A program made the translations under genes and the position numbers. From Alloacidobacterium dinghuense (GTDB lineage: Bacteria > Acidobacteriota > Terriglobia > Terriglobales > Acidobacteriaceae): a stretch of DNA of 64,000 nucleotides. Under the pieces are notes generated by a model. The model had not been told where the DNA came from. It saw nothing but the letters and a program-made list of their open reading frames with translations, and ran no database searches. The stretch covers positions 3,472,001 to 3,536,000 of the forward strand of contig NZ_CP060394.1 in the NCBI RefSeq assembly GCF_014274465.1, in the 5' to 3' direction. Numbering within the stretch: position 1 is the first letter of the stretch; every line of letters begins with the position of its first letter. Of the stretch, positions 35,974-44,308 are shown piece by piece.

Positions 35974-36017
35974 CCTTTATTTTGGAATAATTTACAAAAA
36001 ATAAGGGGGAGGGTAGC
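35974..36017. repeat. G-rich intergenic repeat, copy 1
   Basis: The element reads CCTTTATTTTGGAATAATTT, an A-rich stretch, then GGGGGAGGGT. A second copy with few differences lies at 36145-36187. A similar G-tract is found near 940-978. Confidence 0.65.
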
Positions 36018-36144
36018 AATCCTTCCCAACTCGGCACGAAGCCTGCCTGAACTGGTCGAACGCATCGTGTGAGAGCAGTCCCTCACAGCCCGCTGCGGTG
36101 AATGTAAAACGATGGCATGGCCACAAGCACGATGCCCCCAAACA

Positions 36145-36187
36145 CCTTTATTTGGAAGAATTTACGAAAATATGGGGGGAGGGGTAA
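36145..36187. repeat. G-rich intergenic repeat, copy 2
   Basis: Imperfect direct copy of 35974-36017, ending GGGGGGAGGGGTAAAC four bases before the stop of the PQQ dehydrogenase gene (minus strand). Short repeats with an AATTTAC core and a terminal G-run may be a dispersed family of this genome. Confidence 0.65.
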
Positions 36188-36190
36188 ACC

Positions 36191-38278
36191 TCACCGGGGC
36201 AAGGCAAACGCAACATAAACGCCACCCGACGGCGACCGGGGATCTTTGCCACCGCCGGCGGCAATCACGACAAATTGCTTGCCGTCCACTTCATAAGTCG
36301 CGGGCGTCGCGTTGCCCGAGAATGGCAGCGTCGTCTGCCAGAGAAGCTTGCCGGTCGTCTTGTCGAAGGCGCGCATTTGCTTGTCGTAGCTGGTGGCCGC
36401 AATAAAGAGCAGCCCGCCTGCAGTCACAACGGGACCACCATAGTTCTCCGTGCCGGTGTTCTTCATGCCTTTGGCTGCAAGTTCCGGATACTCGCCGAGC
36501 GGAATCTTCCACGCATACTTGCCGGTGTTGAGGTCGATAGCGCTGAGAGTTCCCCACGGCGGCGCAATCGCCGGATAGCCATCTGGATCGAGGAATTTGC
36601 GATAGCCGCTGAAGCGGTACTTCTCGATCGGGGCTGCTGATGCGTTTTCACTCTTCAGCTCGGTCTTGTCCTCAATGCCGGTACGCAGGTAGCGAATCAG
36701 GGCGTCGAGCTGTTCGTCGGTAAAGCCCGGAAAGCTGGGCATGCGGCCCTGGCCATGCAGGATGGTGCTGCGGATCTGGTCAGCAGTTCTCGTTTTGCCG
36801 ATATCGACCAGTGACGGAAAAGCAGGTGGAGAGCCGCTGCGATCATCGCGGTGACAGATACTGCACTGGTTTTGATAGAGCGTAACTCCACTCTCAGCCG
36901 ATGGCTTATTTTCGATCAGGGCGCTGACCCAGGCCATCTCGTTTGCGTTGACATAAAGAATGCCCGTTTCCGGATCGACCGCTGGACCGCCCCACTCGGC
37001 GCCACCGTCGTAACCGGGGAAGACAACCGTGAGTTTGTCGATGCCGATCGGAACAAACTGCCCGGCGCTGCGAAAGGTGCGAAATTCGCGCACAGCCCAG
37101 GCATGAGCCTCCGGCGTACGGTTCGTCAGCATGTCCTCCGTCAGAACCTGCCGCGCATAGGGAGGAGGAATAACCGGCAGCGGCTGCATCGGCACGGAGG
37201 ACTCACCGGGCACAGCGCTTGCCGGGTATTTCTTGTACTCGATGGGAAAGACCGGCTTGCCATCCTCGCGGTCGAAGAGATAAACCCAGCCCTGCTTGGT
37301 GGTTTGGGCCACAGCATCAACCTTGGCGCCCTTGTGCATAACGCTCACAAGCGCCGGAGGCGACGGAAAGTCGCGGTCCCACAAATCATGCCGTACGGCC
37401 TGAAAATGCCAGATACGCTCGCCGGTTTCCGCATTCAGGGCGAGGAGAGTGTTAGCGAAAAGATCGTCACCAACCCGATCCCCGCCGTAAAAATCGAACG
37501 CCGCGGACCCAGTTGGGGCGTAGACGATGCCACGTTCAGCATCGATGGCCATCCCCGCCCAGTTATTCGCCGCCCCGCTGCGCTGCCATGCGTCCTCGGG
37601 CCAGGTATCGTAGCCGAACTCGCCAGGGTGCGGGATGGTGTGAAACGACCAGCGCAGCTTGCCGGTGCGGACATCGTAGGCACGGATGTCCCCTGGAGGA
37701 CACGGCAGTGTCTCCGGATCGCGGCCCCCGACGATGATCAGGTCCTTGTAGACGATGCCGGGACTGGTGAGCGCAATGGAAACCGTTGCCGAATCGCGCC
37801 CGAGGTTTTCCCGCAGATCGATCCGTCCGCTCTCTCCAAACGAGGCGATGGGTTTGCCGGTCTTTGTATCAAGCGCGTAGAGGAAGTTCATCACGCCCGC
37901 AAGAATGCGGCCATTCGTACCGTCTGACCAATAGGCGAGCCCGCGCGCGGGCTGTGTGCCCTGGATGCCGCTGTCAAACTTCCAGAGCAGCTTGCCGGTG
38001 GCTGCATCGAGCGCGATAACCTTCTGCGACGGAGTGTAGGAGTAAAGGATGCCGCCGACGATGATAGGGCTCGACTGAAAGCCGCCGGTTTCTCCCGTAT
38101 CGAAGGTCCACGCGACTTGCAGATTCTTTACGTTCGTCCGGTTGATCTGATTGAGAGGCGAGTAATGATCCTGCGCGAGTTGGCCTCCGTACACCGGCCA
38201 TTCTGTCGGAGTGCTTTGAGCCCTGGCTGTGAAGGCTGCGACTGCAAGCAGAGATGTGGCGACTAGCGTTTTGATCAT
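36191..38278 (-). CDS. PQQ-dependent dehydrogenase with cytochrome c domain inserted in the propeller
   Basis: The frame opens at 38356, but the ATG at 38278 begins an obvious signal peptide (IKTLVATSLLAVAAFTARAQ) and gives about 695 residues. Repeated propeller motifs (LQVAWTFDTGE, ALDAATGKLLWKFDSG, ALNAETGERIWHFQ, AFDKTTGKLLWQTTLP) are those of PQQ alcohol or glucose dehydrogenases. Between blades, at about residue 470-545, lies a cytochrome c domain with CSICH and a methionine ligand in GRMPSF. The enzyme would work in the periplasm, passing electrons from a sugar or alcohol to the haem and then to the respiratory chain. Substrate is unknown. A separate cytochrome c gene lies at 39084. Confidence 0.9.
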   Translation of the reverse strand: MIKTLVATSLLAVAAFTARAQSTPTEWPVYGGQLAQDHYSPLNQINRTNVKNLQVAWTFDTGETGGFQSSPIIVGGILYSYTPSQKVIALDAATGKLLWKFDSGIQGTQPARGLAYWSDGTNGRILAGVMNFLYALDTKTGKPIASFGESGRIDLRENLGRDSATVSIALTSPGIVYKDLIIVGGRDPETLPCPPGDIRAYDVRTGKLRWSFHTIPHPGEFGYDTWPEDAWQRSGAANNWAGMAIDAERGIVYAPTGSAAFDFYGGDRVGDDLFANTLLALNAETGERIWHFQAVRHDLWDRDFPSPPALVSVMHKGAKVDAVAQTTKQGWVYLFDREDGKPVFPIEYKKYPASAVPGESSVPMQPLPVIPPPYARQVLTEDMLTNRTPEAHAWAVREFRTFRSAGQFVPIGIDKLTVVFPGYDGGAEWGGPAVDPETGILYVNANEMAWVSALIENKPSAESGVTLYQNQCSICHRDDRSGSPPAFPSLVDIGKTRTADQIRSTILHGQGRMPSFPGFTDEQLDALIRYLRTGIEDKTELKSENASAAPIEKYRFSGYRKFLDPDGYPAIAPPWGTLSAIDLNTGKYAWKIPLGEYPELAAKGMKNTGTENYGGPVVTAGGLLFIAATSYDKQMRAFDKTTGKLLWQTTLPFSGNATPATYEVDGKQFVVIAAGGGKDPRSPSGGVYVAFALPR

Positions 38279-38448
38279 CACAGATGCATTTAGGGGCAGC
38301 AGTTCGATAACAGCTTGCAGTGCGACCAGTAGACCGTGCATGCCGTTTGCTGTCAAGGCACGATTGGTTTACCTCAGAGTCACCGGCTACAAAATTACTT
38401 TTCTTACCAGCAGTACTGATATTTAATCGGTAACGCTTGTGGAGTGCT

Positions 38449-38955
38449 ATGCCCGATCAAAAACTCTCTCCGGAAAAGCAGCTGGCATCATTTCTGGCAA
38501 AATTCACGCCCGAAATATCCTCGCTCGCCGAGTCGATTCTGGTGGAGATGCGGAAGCGCTACCCCACAGCGATCGAACTGGTCTATGACAACTATAATGC
38601 GCTTGCGATCGGCTTTGGACCGAGTGAGCGGGCCTCGGAGGCGATCTTCTCGATTGCCCTGTTTCCCAAATGGGTGAGCATGTTCTTCCTGCAGGGAGCC
38701 AGCCTTCCCGATCCTGACGACAAGTTGCAAGGAAGCGGAAACGTGGCCCGGCATATTCGGTTGCCGTCGGTCTCGACGCTCGACGAGCCTTCTGTGCAGA
38801 CGCTCATGAACGAGGCGGTCGCAAGAGCGGTGAAGGCTTTCGACCCGCAGGGCGTCCGTCACCTCATTATCAAGTCCGTTTCAGCAAAACAACGTCCGCG
38901 CCGGCCCGCTGAGAAAATGCCGCGCGCTCGCAATCCTGAAGCGGGAAAACGCTGA
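38449..38955 (+). CDS. DUF1801-like small protein
   Basis: The ATG at 38449 (GGAG upstream) gives 168 residues. The region MRKRYPTAIELVYDNYNALAIGFGP and FPKWVSMFFLQGASLPDPDDKLQGSG is like the YdhG/DUF1801 fold, whose members are small cytosolic alpha/beta proteins of unknown function. The C-terminal tail (about 145-168) is rich in Arg, Lys and Pro. It is divergent from the PQQ dehydrogenase gene and transcribed in the same direction as the cytochrome c gene 130 bp downstream. Confidence 0.65.
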   Translation: MPDQKLSPEKQLASFLAKFTPEISSLAESILVEMRKRYPTAIELVYDNYNALAIGFGPSERASEAIFSIALFPKWVSMFFLQGASLPDPDDKLQGSGNVARHIRLPSVSTLDEPSVQTLMNEAVARAVKAFDPQGVRHLIIKSVSAKQRPRRPAEKMPRARNPEAGKR

Positions 38956-39083
38956 GATTTCGACTAGTTACTATTTGATGCGGCTGACGGAAATATCTCT
39001 TTTCACCTCATCTATGAGCGGAGTAGCATGCTTGGCGCACACTCCCTCAATGCTGAATTGCTCTCTTGCCTGGAGGCTTGGCT

Positions 39084-39467
39084 ATGCTACGAACTTTCCT
39101 GCTTTCGTCCTCACTGCTGTTGGTCTGTTTTTTATCGGTTACCGCGCAGGAACCGCCGCCAGCGGGCCAGGCAAATCCCGTAAAGCCCACGCCTGAATCG
39201 CAGGCGCATGCAAAGAAGATTTGGGGCTATGATTGCGCTTTATGCCATGGCGAAAAGGGAGACGGCAAAGGCGATGTGGCCGATTCCATGAAGCTCACGC
39301 TGAGGGATTACACCAAACCAGACTCGCTCAAAGATATGACCGATTCCCAGATGTTCGACATCATTGTGAAGGGCAAGGGGCAGATGCCGGGCGAAGAAGG
39401 CCGCGCCAAGCCTGACGATGTCTGGAATCTGGTCATTTACATTCGCAGCATGTCAAAGAAGGGATAA
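39084..39467 (+). CDS. Secreted class I cytochrome c
   Basis: The ATG at 39084 follows GGAGG and starts a signal peptide (about residues 1-22). The mature protein has the haem attachment site CALCH and a methionine ligand in GKGQMPGEEG; total length about 127 residues. It is a periplasmic single-haem electron carrier. Its location 700 bp from a PQQ dehydrogenase makes it a candidate electron acceptor for that enzyme. A strong terminator follows. Confidence 0.9.
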   Translation: MLRTFLLSSSLLLVCFLSVTAQEPPPAGQANPVKPTPESQAHAKKIWGYDCALCHGEKGDGKGDVADSMKLTLRDYTKPDSLKDMTDSQMFDIIVKGKGQMPGEEGRAKPDDVWNLVIYIRSMSKKG

Positions 39468-39480
39468 GCCCTGTAGCAAG

Positions 39481-39511
39481 AACCCCTTCCTGCCCACCGC
39501 AGGAAGGGGTT
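39481..39511. terminator. Strong hairpin terminator between convergent genes
   Basis: A perfect 13-base stem (AACCCCTTCCTGC / GCAGGAAGGGGTT) with a five-base loop lies between the cytochrome c stop and the stop of the aldo/keto reductase. A short T-rich tail follows on the plus strand. It likely ends both transcripts. Confidence 0.8.
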
Positions 39512-39533
39512 TCAATTTTGGACTGGAAGAGAC

Positions 39534-40520
39534 TTACGCGTTTTCCTTCTGGAACGCTTCGATCTGGGCAATTTCCTGCTCACTGAGCCGGAAGCTTGCT
39601 GCCGGAAGCACCCCGTCGATCTGATCGGGTCTGCGCGCTCCGACAATTGCGGCGGTAATGGCCGGATGCCGGAGAGTCCAGGCAATCGCCACGACTCCGG
39701 GATCCACTCCATGCGGCTTGCCGATTTCCCGCAACAGTTCGACCAGCTTCAGGTTCTTCGAAAGCTTAGGCTCGTTGAAGTTGGGGCTGCGCTTGCGCCA
39801 GTCATCCTCGGGCAGGTCCTTGATGCGGTCGGCGGTCATCTTGCCGGTAAGCAGACCGGAAACCATCGGCGAGTAGTTGATGACGCCGATGTTGTCCTGT
39901 TGGCAAAACGGCAGGATCTCAGTCTCGATGTCTCGCCGCAGAATCGAATAAGGCGGCTGTAGCGATGTGATGGGCGCAATTTTCTGAGCACGCTTCATTT
40001 GTTCGACATTGAAATTCGAAACGCCAATGTGGCGGACTTTGCCTTGTTCCTGGAATCTCGCCAGCGTTTCCCATCCCTCTTCGATTTCGTCTTCCGGATT
40101 GGGCCAATGGATCTGGTAGAGATCGATCGTATCCACGCGCAGGCGGCGCAGCGAGTTCTCAATCTCTTCCTGCAGCGAGCCGGCCTTTAAACTACGGTAA
40201 ATCTGCCGGTCGGGGGACCAGCGCATAGAGCATTTGGTAAAGACATAAGGCTTGTGCGGTGAATTCTTAAGCGCCTTGGCGACAACCTCTTCCGAGTGAC
40301 CCAGGCCATAGATTGCGGCAGTATCGATCCAGTTGATTCCGCTGTCGAGAGCGCGCTCAATGGTGGTGACAGATTCGTTGTCGTCCTGCGCACCCCAGGC
40401 AAACTCCCAATTGCCGCCGCCGATGGCCCATGCTCCGTAGCCGATGGGCGTGAGCTGCATGTCAGAGTTACCGAGCTGACGCGTCTCAAATTTTGTTCCA
40501 GGAAGATCTTGAATAGGCAT
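39534..40520 (-). CDS. Aldo/keto reductase
   Basis: About 328 residues forming a TIM-barrel AKR. The catalytic tetrad is visible: Asp in NWIDTAAIYG with the Tyr three residues on, Lys in VFTKCSMRW, and His in LYQIHWPNPED. The cofactor part near the end (AITAAIVGARRPDQIDG) contacts NADP. The AKR resembles bacterial general stress-type and sugar-type reductases; the substrate is unknown. A TTG six bases upstream (40526) is a possible alternative start. Confidence 0.92.
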   Translation of the reverse strand: MPIQDLPGTKFETRQLGNSDMQLTPIGYGAWAIGGGNWEFAWGAQDDNESVTTIERALDSGINWIDTAAIYGLGHSEEVVAKALKNSPHKPYVFTKCSMRWSPDRQIYRSLKAGSLQEEIENSLRRLRVDTIDLYQIHWPNPEDEIEEGWETLARFQEQGKVRHIGVSNFNVEQMKRAQKIAPITSLQPPYSILRRDIETEILPFCQQDNIGVINYSPMVSGLLTGKMTADRIKDLPEDDWRKRSPNFNEPKLSKNLKLVELLREIGKPHGVDPGVVAIAWTLRHPAITAAIVGARRPDQIDGVLPAASFRLSEQEIAQIEAFQKENA

Positions 40521-40615
40521 ACACAATAAAGATGCTTCTCGTGGGAAGCCAGCTTCACAAATTGAAGCCGGCTCCGCCCTCGAAAAACTGCAACCACGTG
40601 ACGTTTTACAGTGCT

Positions 40616-41695
40616 TTAAAGTTGCACCAGAAAGCGGCCGTCACGCATAATCTGCTCTTCTTCCACCCAGATGTTGAAACGAAGGCCGACGACATCGATG
40701 TGCGTCGTCGATGTCCACGGTGCTCCCGTATGCTCTCCGTATGGATTGCCGAAGGCGATATGAATACCGGGGAATTTTTCATCCTGCAGGATATTTCCAA
40801 TCACCTGCTTGATACCGAGATTCGTCCCGATAGCGAACTCTCCCACACGATCAGAGTTCTCATCGGTGTGCGTGTACGCCCAGAAATCATCACGCAGCTG
40901 CTGGTTTTCGGAATGGCAGTCGACAATTCGATTGCCCTTGATTTCGATCGTCAACGGTGCTGACTCCAGCAGGCCATAGCGGAAACAAAGATAGTCGCCG
41001 ACAACGCCGTCGACGACGAACGTCCCGTTCACTTCTCCTGGAGTCGTGAAGATCTCGCCGCCGGGAAGGTTTCCCCATTTTTCGCGGGAAATAATGCCGG
41101 AGGTCTTAAGCCACTTGTAGCCGGGATTTAAGTCGGCGCGGATATCCGTTCCCGCAGATGTGGTCGCGCGAATATAGCTGGAGCAGCGCACCTTCTCAAT
41201 CACTTTTTGGCTTAGCTGGTCCACGAGGGCAAAATCCGCCCGCATGCCTTCGCACATGATCTGCGGTGTTATGTTCACCATGTGCGCGTGCCGCATACGT
41301 CGGCGGTTGACGACTTCCGTCATCTGCATGCGCGATCGCAACTCATTCTGCTGCACTTTTACGGCGAAGATGCTGATGTCCGACGTTTCCATGTCTTCCA
41401 GCGCGGCGGCAGGCATGTCTTTGAGCGGACGCGGCGCCAGGTCTTCAAGCACGAAGGCATTCCACTGGCAACCATTGGCAGCCAGTTCGGCGGCGATAGC
41501 CGCAGCGATGGGGGTGGTCTCCCGATCTGTGATCAGCGTTACTCTCTCGCTGGGTTCTATGCGAAGGCAGTTGAAAACAGCAGCATGCGCTCCGGGCGCG
41601 AATTCTTCTGGATATGGCGTGTCAAGCAGCGCCTGAGCTTGCGGTGTTACGGAATACATCATTCTGGATCGATCTGCCTCTTTTAGGGCTCCCAT
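40616..41695 (-). CDS. M29-like (leucyl) aminopeptidase
   Basis: The 359-residue protein matches the thermophilic-type M29 aminopeptidase family: LPGGEIFTTPGEVNGTFVVDG, GEFAIGTNLGI, GIHIAFGNPYGEHTGA and TTHIDVV contain the metal-ligand Glu, His and Asp. Such enzymes are cytosolic, use two divalent metals and release N-terminal residues. The start is uncertain; ATG pairs exist at 41662 and 41659. An adjacent orphan permease is on the same strand with a 60-bp gap, but a functional link is not obvious. Confidence 0.82.
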   Translation of the reverse strand: MGALKEADRSRMMYSVTPQAQALLDTPYPEEFAPGAHAAVFNCLRIEPSERVTLITDRETTPIAAAIAAELAANGCQWNAFVLEDLAPRPLKDMPAAALEDMETSDISIFAVKVQQNELRSRMQMTEVVNRRRMRHAHMVNITPQIMCEGMRADFALVDQLSQKVIEKVRCSSYIRATTSAGTDIRADLNPGYKWLKTSGIISREKWGNLPGGEIFTTPGEVNGTFVVDGVVGDYLCFRYGLLESAPLTIEIKGNRIVDCHSENQQLRDDFWAYTHTDENSDRVGEFAIGTNLGIKQVIGNILQDEKFPGIHIAFGNPYGEHTGAPWTSTTHIDVVGLRFNIWVEEEQIMRDGRFLVQL

Positions 41696-41754
41696 TAGCC
41701 TACCGGAAATTCACAGAAACGGCATACCCCTGTTTTCCACGGGAATGCAAACCG

Positions 41755-44232
41755 CTAAATCGACCGCAGCGCATCGATCGGTTCAGCGGAGGCGGCGCGT
41801 TTCGCAGGCAGAGCAGAAGCAACGAGCGCCATCAGCATCATGATCACCACCGCGGCGAAATAGACGAGAGGGTCGGTTGCGCTCACGCCAAAAAGAAATG
41901 AGCTGATCATCCGCGAGATCGCAAGGGAACAGACCAGACCAATGCCGCAGCCGATAAGGGCCATCTTTGCGCCTGAAATCAGAACGAGGCGCGCAATACG
42001 AGTGCGCTGAGCGCCCAGCACCATGCGGATAGCAATCTCCTGCGTGCGCAGCGAGACAGAGAACGCAACCACCGCATAGATACCGGTAATCGAGAGCAAC
42101 AAAGCACCAGTGGCAAAAGCAGTGATGAGCGTCGTATTGAAACGCCGCGGCGCTTCCACATTCGAAATGACATCATCCATCGGCTGCACCTGCTGCAAGG
42201 CGAGCAACGGATCGATTCCAGAAACAGCCGAGAGCAGTGTTTGCCGCATCTGTTCCGGAGGCAGTGCGGAGCGAAGCGTGATGTATCCGGTGGAAGGGTC
42301 CGTGAGAGTGCCGGTAGCTTCCGGGCCGTTGAGAATAGCGGGTTGCTGCATCGGCGCATACCATTGGTCAGCGCTGGGTTCGTCAAGCGAGCCGATCTTG
42401 GTATCAGCGACAATGCCAACCACAGTTGCCCATGGATAGGTCCGCTTCGGGTTGCCGACATGGATTCGCTTGCCAATAGCCTCCTGACCGGGCCAGCAAT
42501 GCTTGGCCATACTCTGGTTCATGATCACGACAGGTGGAGCGTCGGCGTTGTCATTGAGGGTGAAGTAGCGGCCTTCGAGCAGCGGAATACGCATGGTGCG
42601 GAAATAGTCTCCATACACGGTTGCCAGTGAAGCGAATTGCAGCTTCCAACGGCTGATCGGCACACCTTCAACTGTGTAGGCTGAACCTCGCGAGACGCCA
42701 GATGCGGGAAGAGAATCCGCGATACCGGCGGCGATGACTCCAGGCTTGCCACTGAATTGGTCGATGACGGAATGGCGGAAGACATCGACTGACGCTTCGG
42801 TAGGGTAGTGATTGAGAGGGAGAGTGAAGCTCCCAACAAGAACGTGATCGGGACGAAAGCCGGGATCGACGGCACGCATCTTCTGGAAGCTGCGCAGGAA
42901 CGCGCCCGCAACGGTCAACAGAACCAGCGCGATTGCAATCTCGGAAACAACTAATGCAGAGCGCAGCCACGAATGGCTCGATGTTCCGGTGCCGCTCCGC
43001 ACGCCTTCCTTAAGGCTCTCGGTCAGGTTGGTTTGCAATGCAGCGAAAGCAGGCGCAAGGCTGCAGAGCACGCCTGTTGCCAGCGCGGTGACGAGAGCAA
43101 AGACGATCACACCCGCATCAATGGTGACCGAGTCAACGCGCGGCATCGATTCCGGTAGAAGATGTAGCGCAGTGCGGATAACGCCCGCGGCAAACACCAA
43201 TCCCAACAGTCCACCAGAGATGCTGAGCAACAGTCCTTCGGAGACCGACTCGCCGAGGATTGTGGAAGAACGAGCGCCGAGGGCAAGGCGGACAGCGTAT
43301 TCGCGACGGCGGCGGATGGCGCGGACCAGAAGCAATCCGGCAACATTTGCACAGGCGATCAGCAATACAACCGCAACCGCAAGGAACAAAGTACGCAGCA
43401 GTGGACGAACATCGGCAATAAGAAGTTCGCGCACCAGCTTCACATCGCCAGTTATGTGAATCGCAGACAGGCTTGCCGGAAAATTCCGCATGATCTGCTG
43501 CGCAACACGATCAGTATCCTGCACAGCCTGGGGAATCGTGACTCCATCCTTGAGGCGTCCGACCAGGTGATATCCCCAGAAGCCAAGGCTCTGGTCAGCG
43601 AGTTCATCCGGCGTGAGGCTCAGGGGCACCCAGAGCTGCACCTGATCCAGATGCCCAGGCTGCAGCGGAAACTCGAAGCCCCGGGGCATGACTCCAATGA
43701 TGGTGTAGAGCCTGCGATCAAGAACGATAGAGCCGCCGAGAATATTTCGATCGCGGTGATAACGGTTCAGCCAGAGAGCATAGCTCAGAACAACAAGCGG
43801 TTGATGAGCATCTTCTTCCTGTCCCGTGAAGACACGCCCGAGCACAGGATGAACACCAAGTGTAGAAAAAACGCTCGCATTCAGCCGGGCCGCAGAAACT
43901 CGCTCGGGAGTGGCAGATCCAGAGACCTCATAACCCCCCGACGTATAGGCACCCATTGACGAAAAAGCGTGCGTCGCGCCTACATATGTTTCAATTTCGC
44001 GAGCAGTAACGCCCGGAGTGTTGTAGCCGGTCGCCAGATGATCGCCGAGAAGAACCAACTGGTCTGCATCTTTGAACGGCAGCGGACGGAGCAGAATGCC
44101 TTCAACGAGCGAGAAGATCGCAGTCGTAGCGCCAATTCCCAGCGCCAGGGTGAGGACAACGGTGACAGCGAAGCCCGGCCCCTTTCGCAACTGGCGAAGT
44201 GCAAGACGAAAATTCTGCAGGATCGCGTACAT
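41755..44232 (-). CDS. Acidobacterial duplicated orphan permease (second copy)
   Basis: An ATG at 44232 with AGAGGG upstream starts the standard opening YAILQNFRLALRQLRKGPGF; the frame is open to 44289 but the extra 19 residues are not typical. The protein of 825 residues has the duplicated MacB/FtsX layout: N-terminal helix, periplasmic domain, FtsX helices near 275-410, second periplasmic domain, and C-terminal helices near 700-800. No ABC ATPase gene is adjacent. Like the copy at 24899 it is a lineage marker and its cargo is unknown. Confidence 0.9.
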   Translation of the reverse strand: MYAILQNFRLALRQLRKGPGFAVTVVLTLALGIGATTAIFSLVEGILLRPLPFKDADQLVLLGDHLATGYNTPGVTAREIETYVGATHAFSSMGAYTSGGYEVSGSATPERVSAARLNASVFSTLGVHPVLGRVFTGQEEDAHQPLVVLSYALWLNRYHRDRNILGGSIVLDRRLYTIIGVMPRGFEFPLQPGHLDQVQLWVPLSLTPDELADQSLGFWGYHLVGRLKDGVTIPQAVQDTDRVAQQIMRNFPASLSAIHITGDVKLVRELLIADVRPLLRTLFLAVAVVLLIACANVAGLLLVRAIRRRREYAVRLALGARSSTILGESVSEGLLLSISGGLLGLVFAAGVIRTALHLLPESMPRVDSVTIDAGVIVFALVTALATGVLCSLAPAFAALQTNLTESLKEGVRSGTGTSSHSWLRSALVVSEIAIALVLLTVAGAFLRSFQKMRAVDPGFRPDHVLVGSFTLPLNHYPTEASVDVFRHSVIDQFSGKPGVIAAGIADSLPASGVSRGSAYTVEGVPISRWKLQFASLATVYGDYFRTMRIPLLEGRYFTLNDNADAPPVVIMNQSMAKHCWPGQEAIGKRIHVGNPKRTYPWATVVGIVADTKIGSLDEPSADQWYAPMQQPAILNGPEATGTLTDPSTGYITLRSALPPEQMRQTLLSAVSGIDPLLALQQVQPMDDVISNVEAPRRFNTTLITAFATGALLLSITGIYAVVAFSVSLRTQEIAIRMVLGAQRTRIARLVLISGAKMALIGCGIGLVCSLAISRMISSFLFGVSATDPLVYFAAVVIMMLMALVASALPAKRAASAEPIDALRSI

Positions 44233-44308
44233 GAGCCCTCTAATCGTTAGACTCCGTTGCCAGATTATGGCTTCTTTCGTACGCGCCACACAACCAGATG
44301 ATCAGCAA

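Larger units (their letters stand above)
35781..36190. other. Intergenic region with terminator and two G-rich repeats
   Basis: About 410 bp without a gene. It holds the terminator at 35904-35936 and two imperfect copies of a G-rich element (35974-36017 and 36145-36187). I see no additional gene. Confidence 0.5.
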
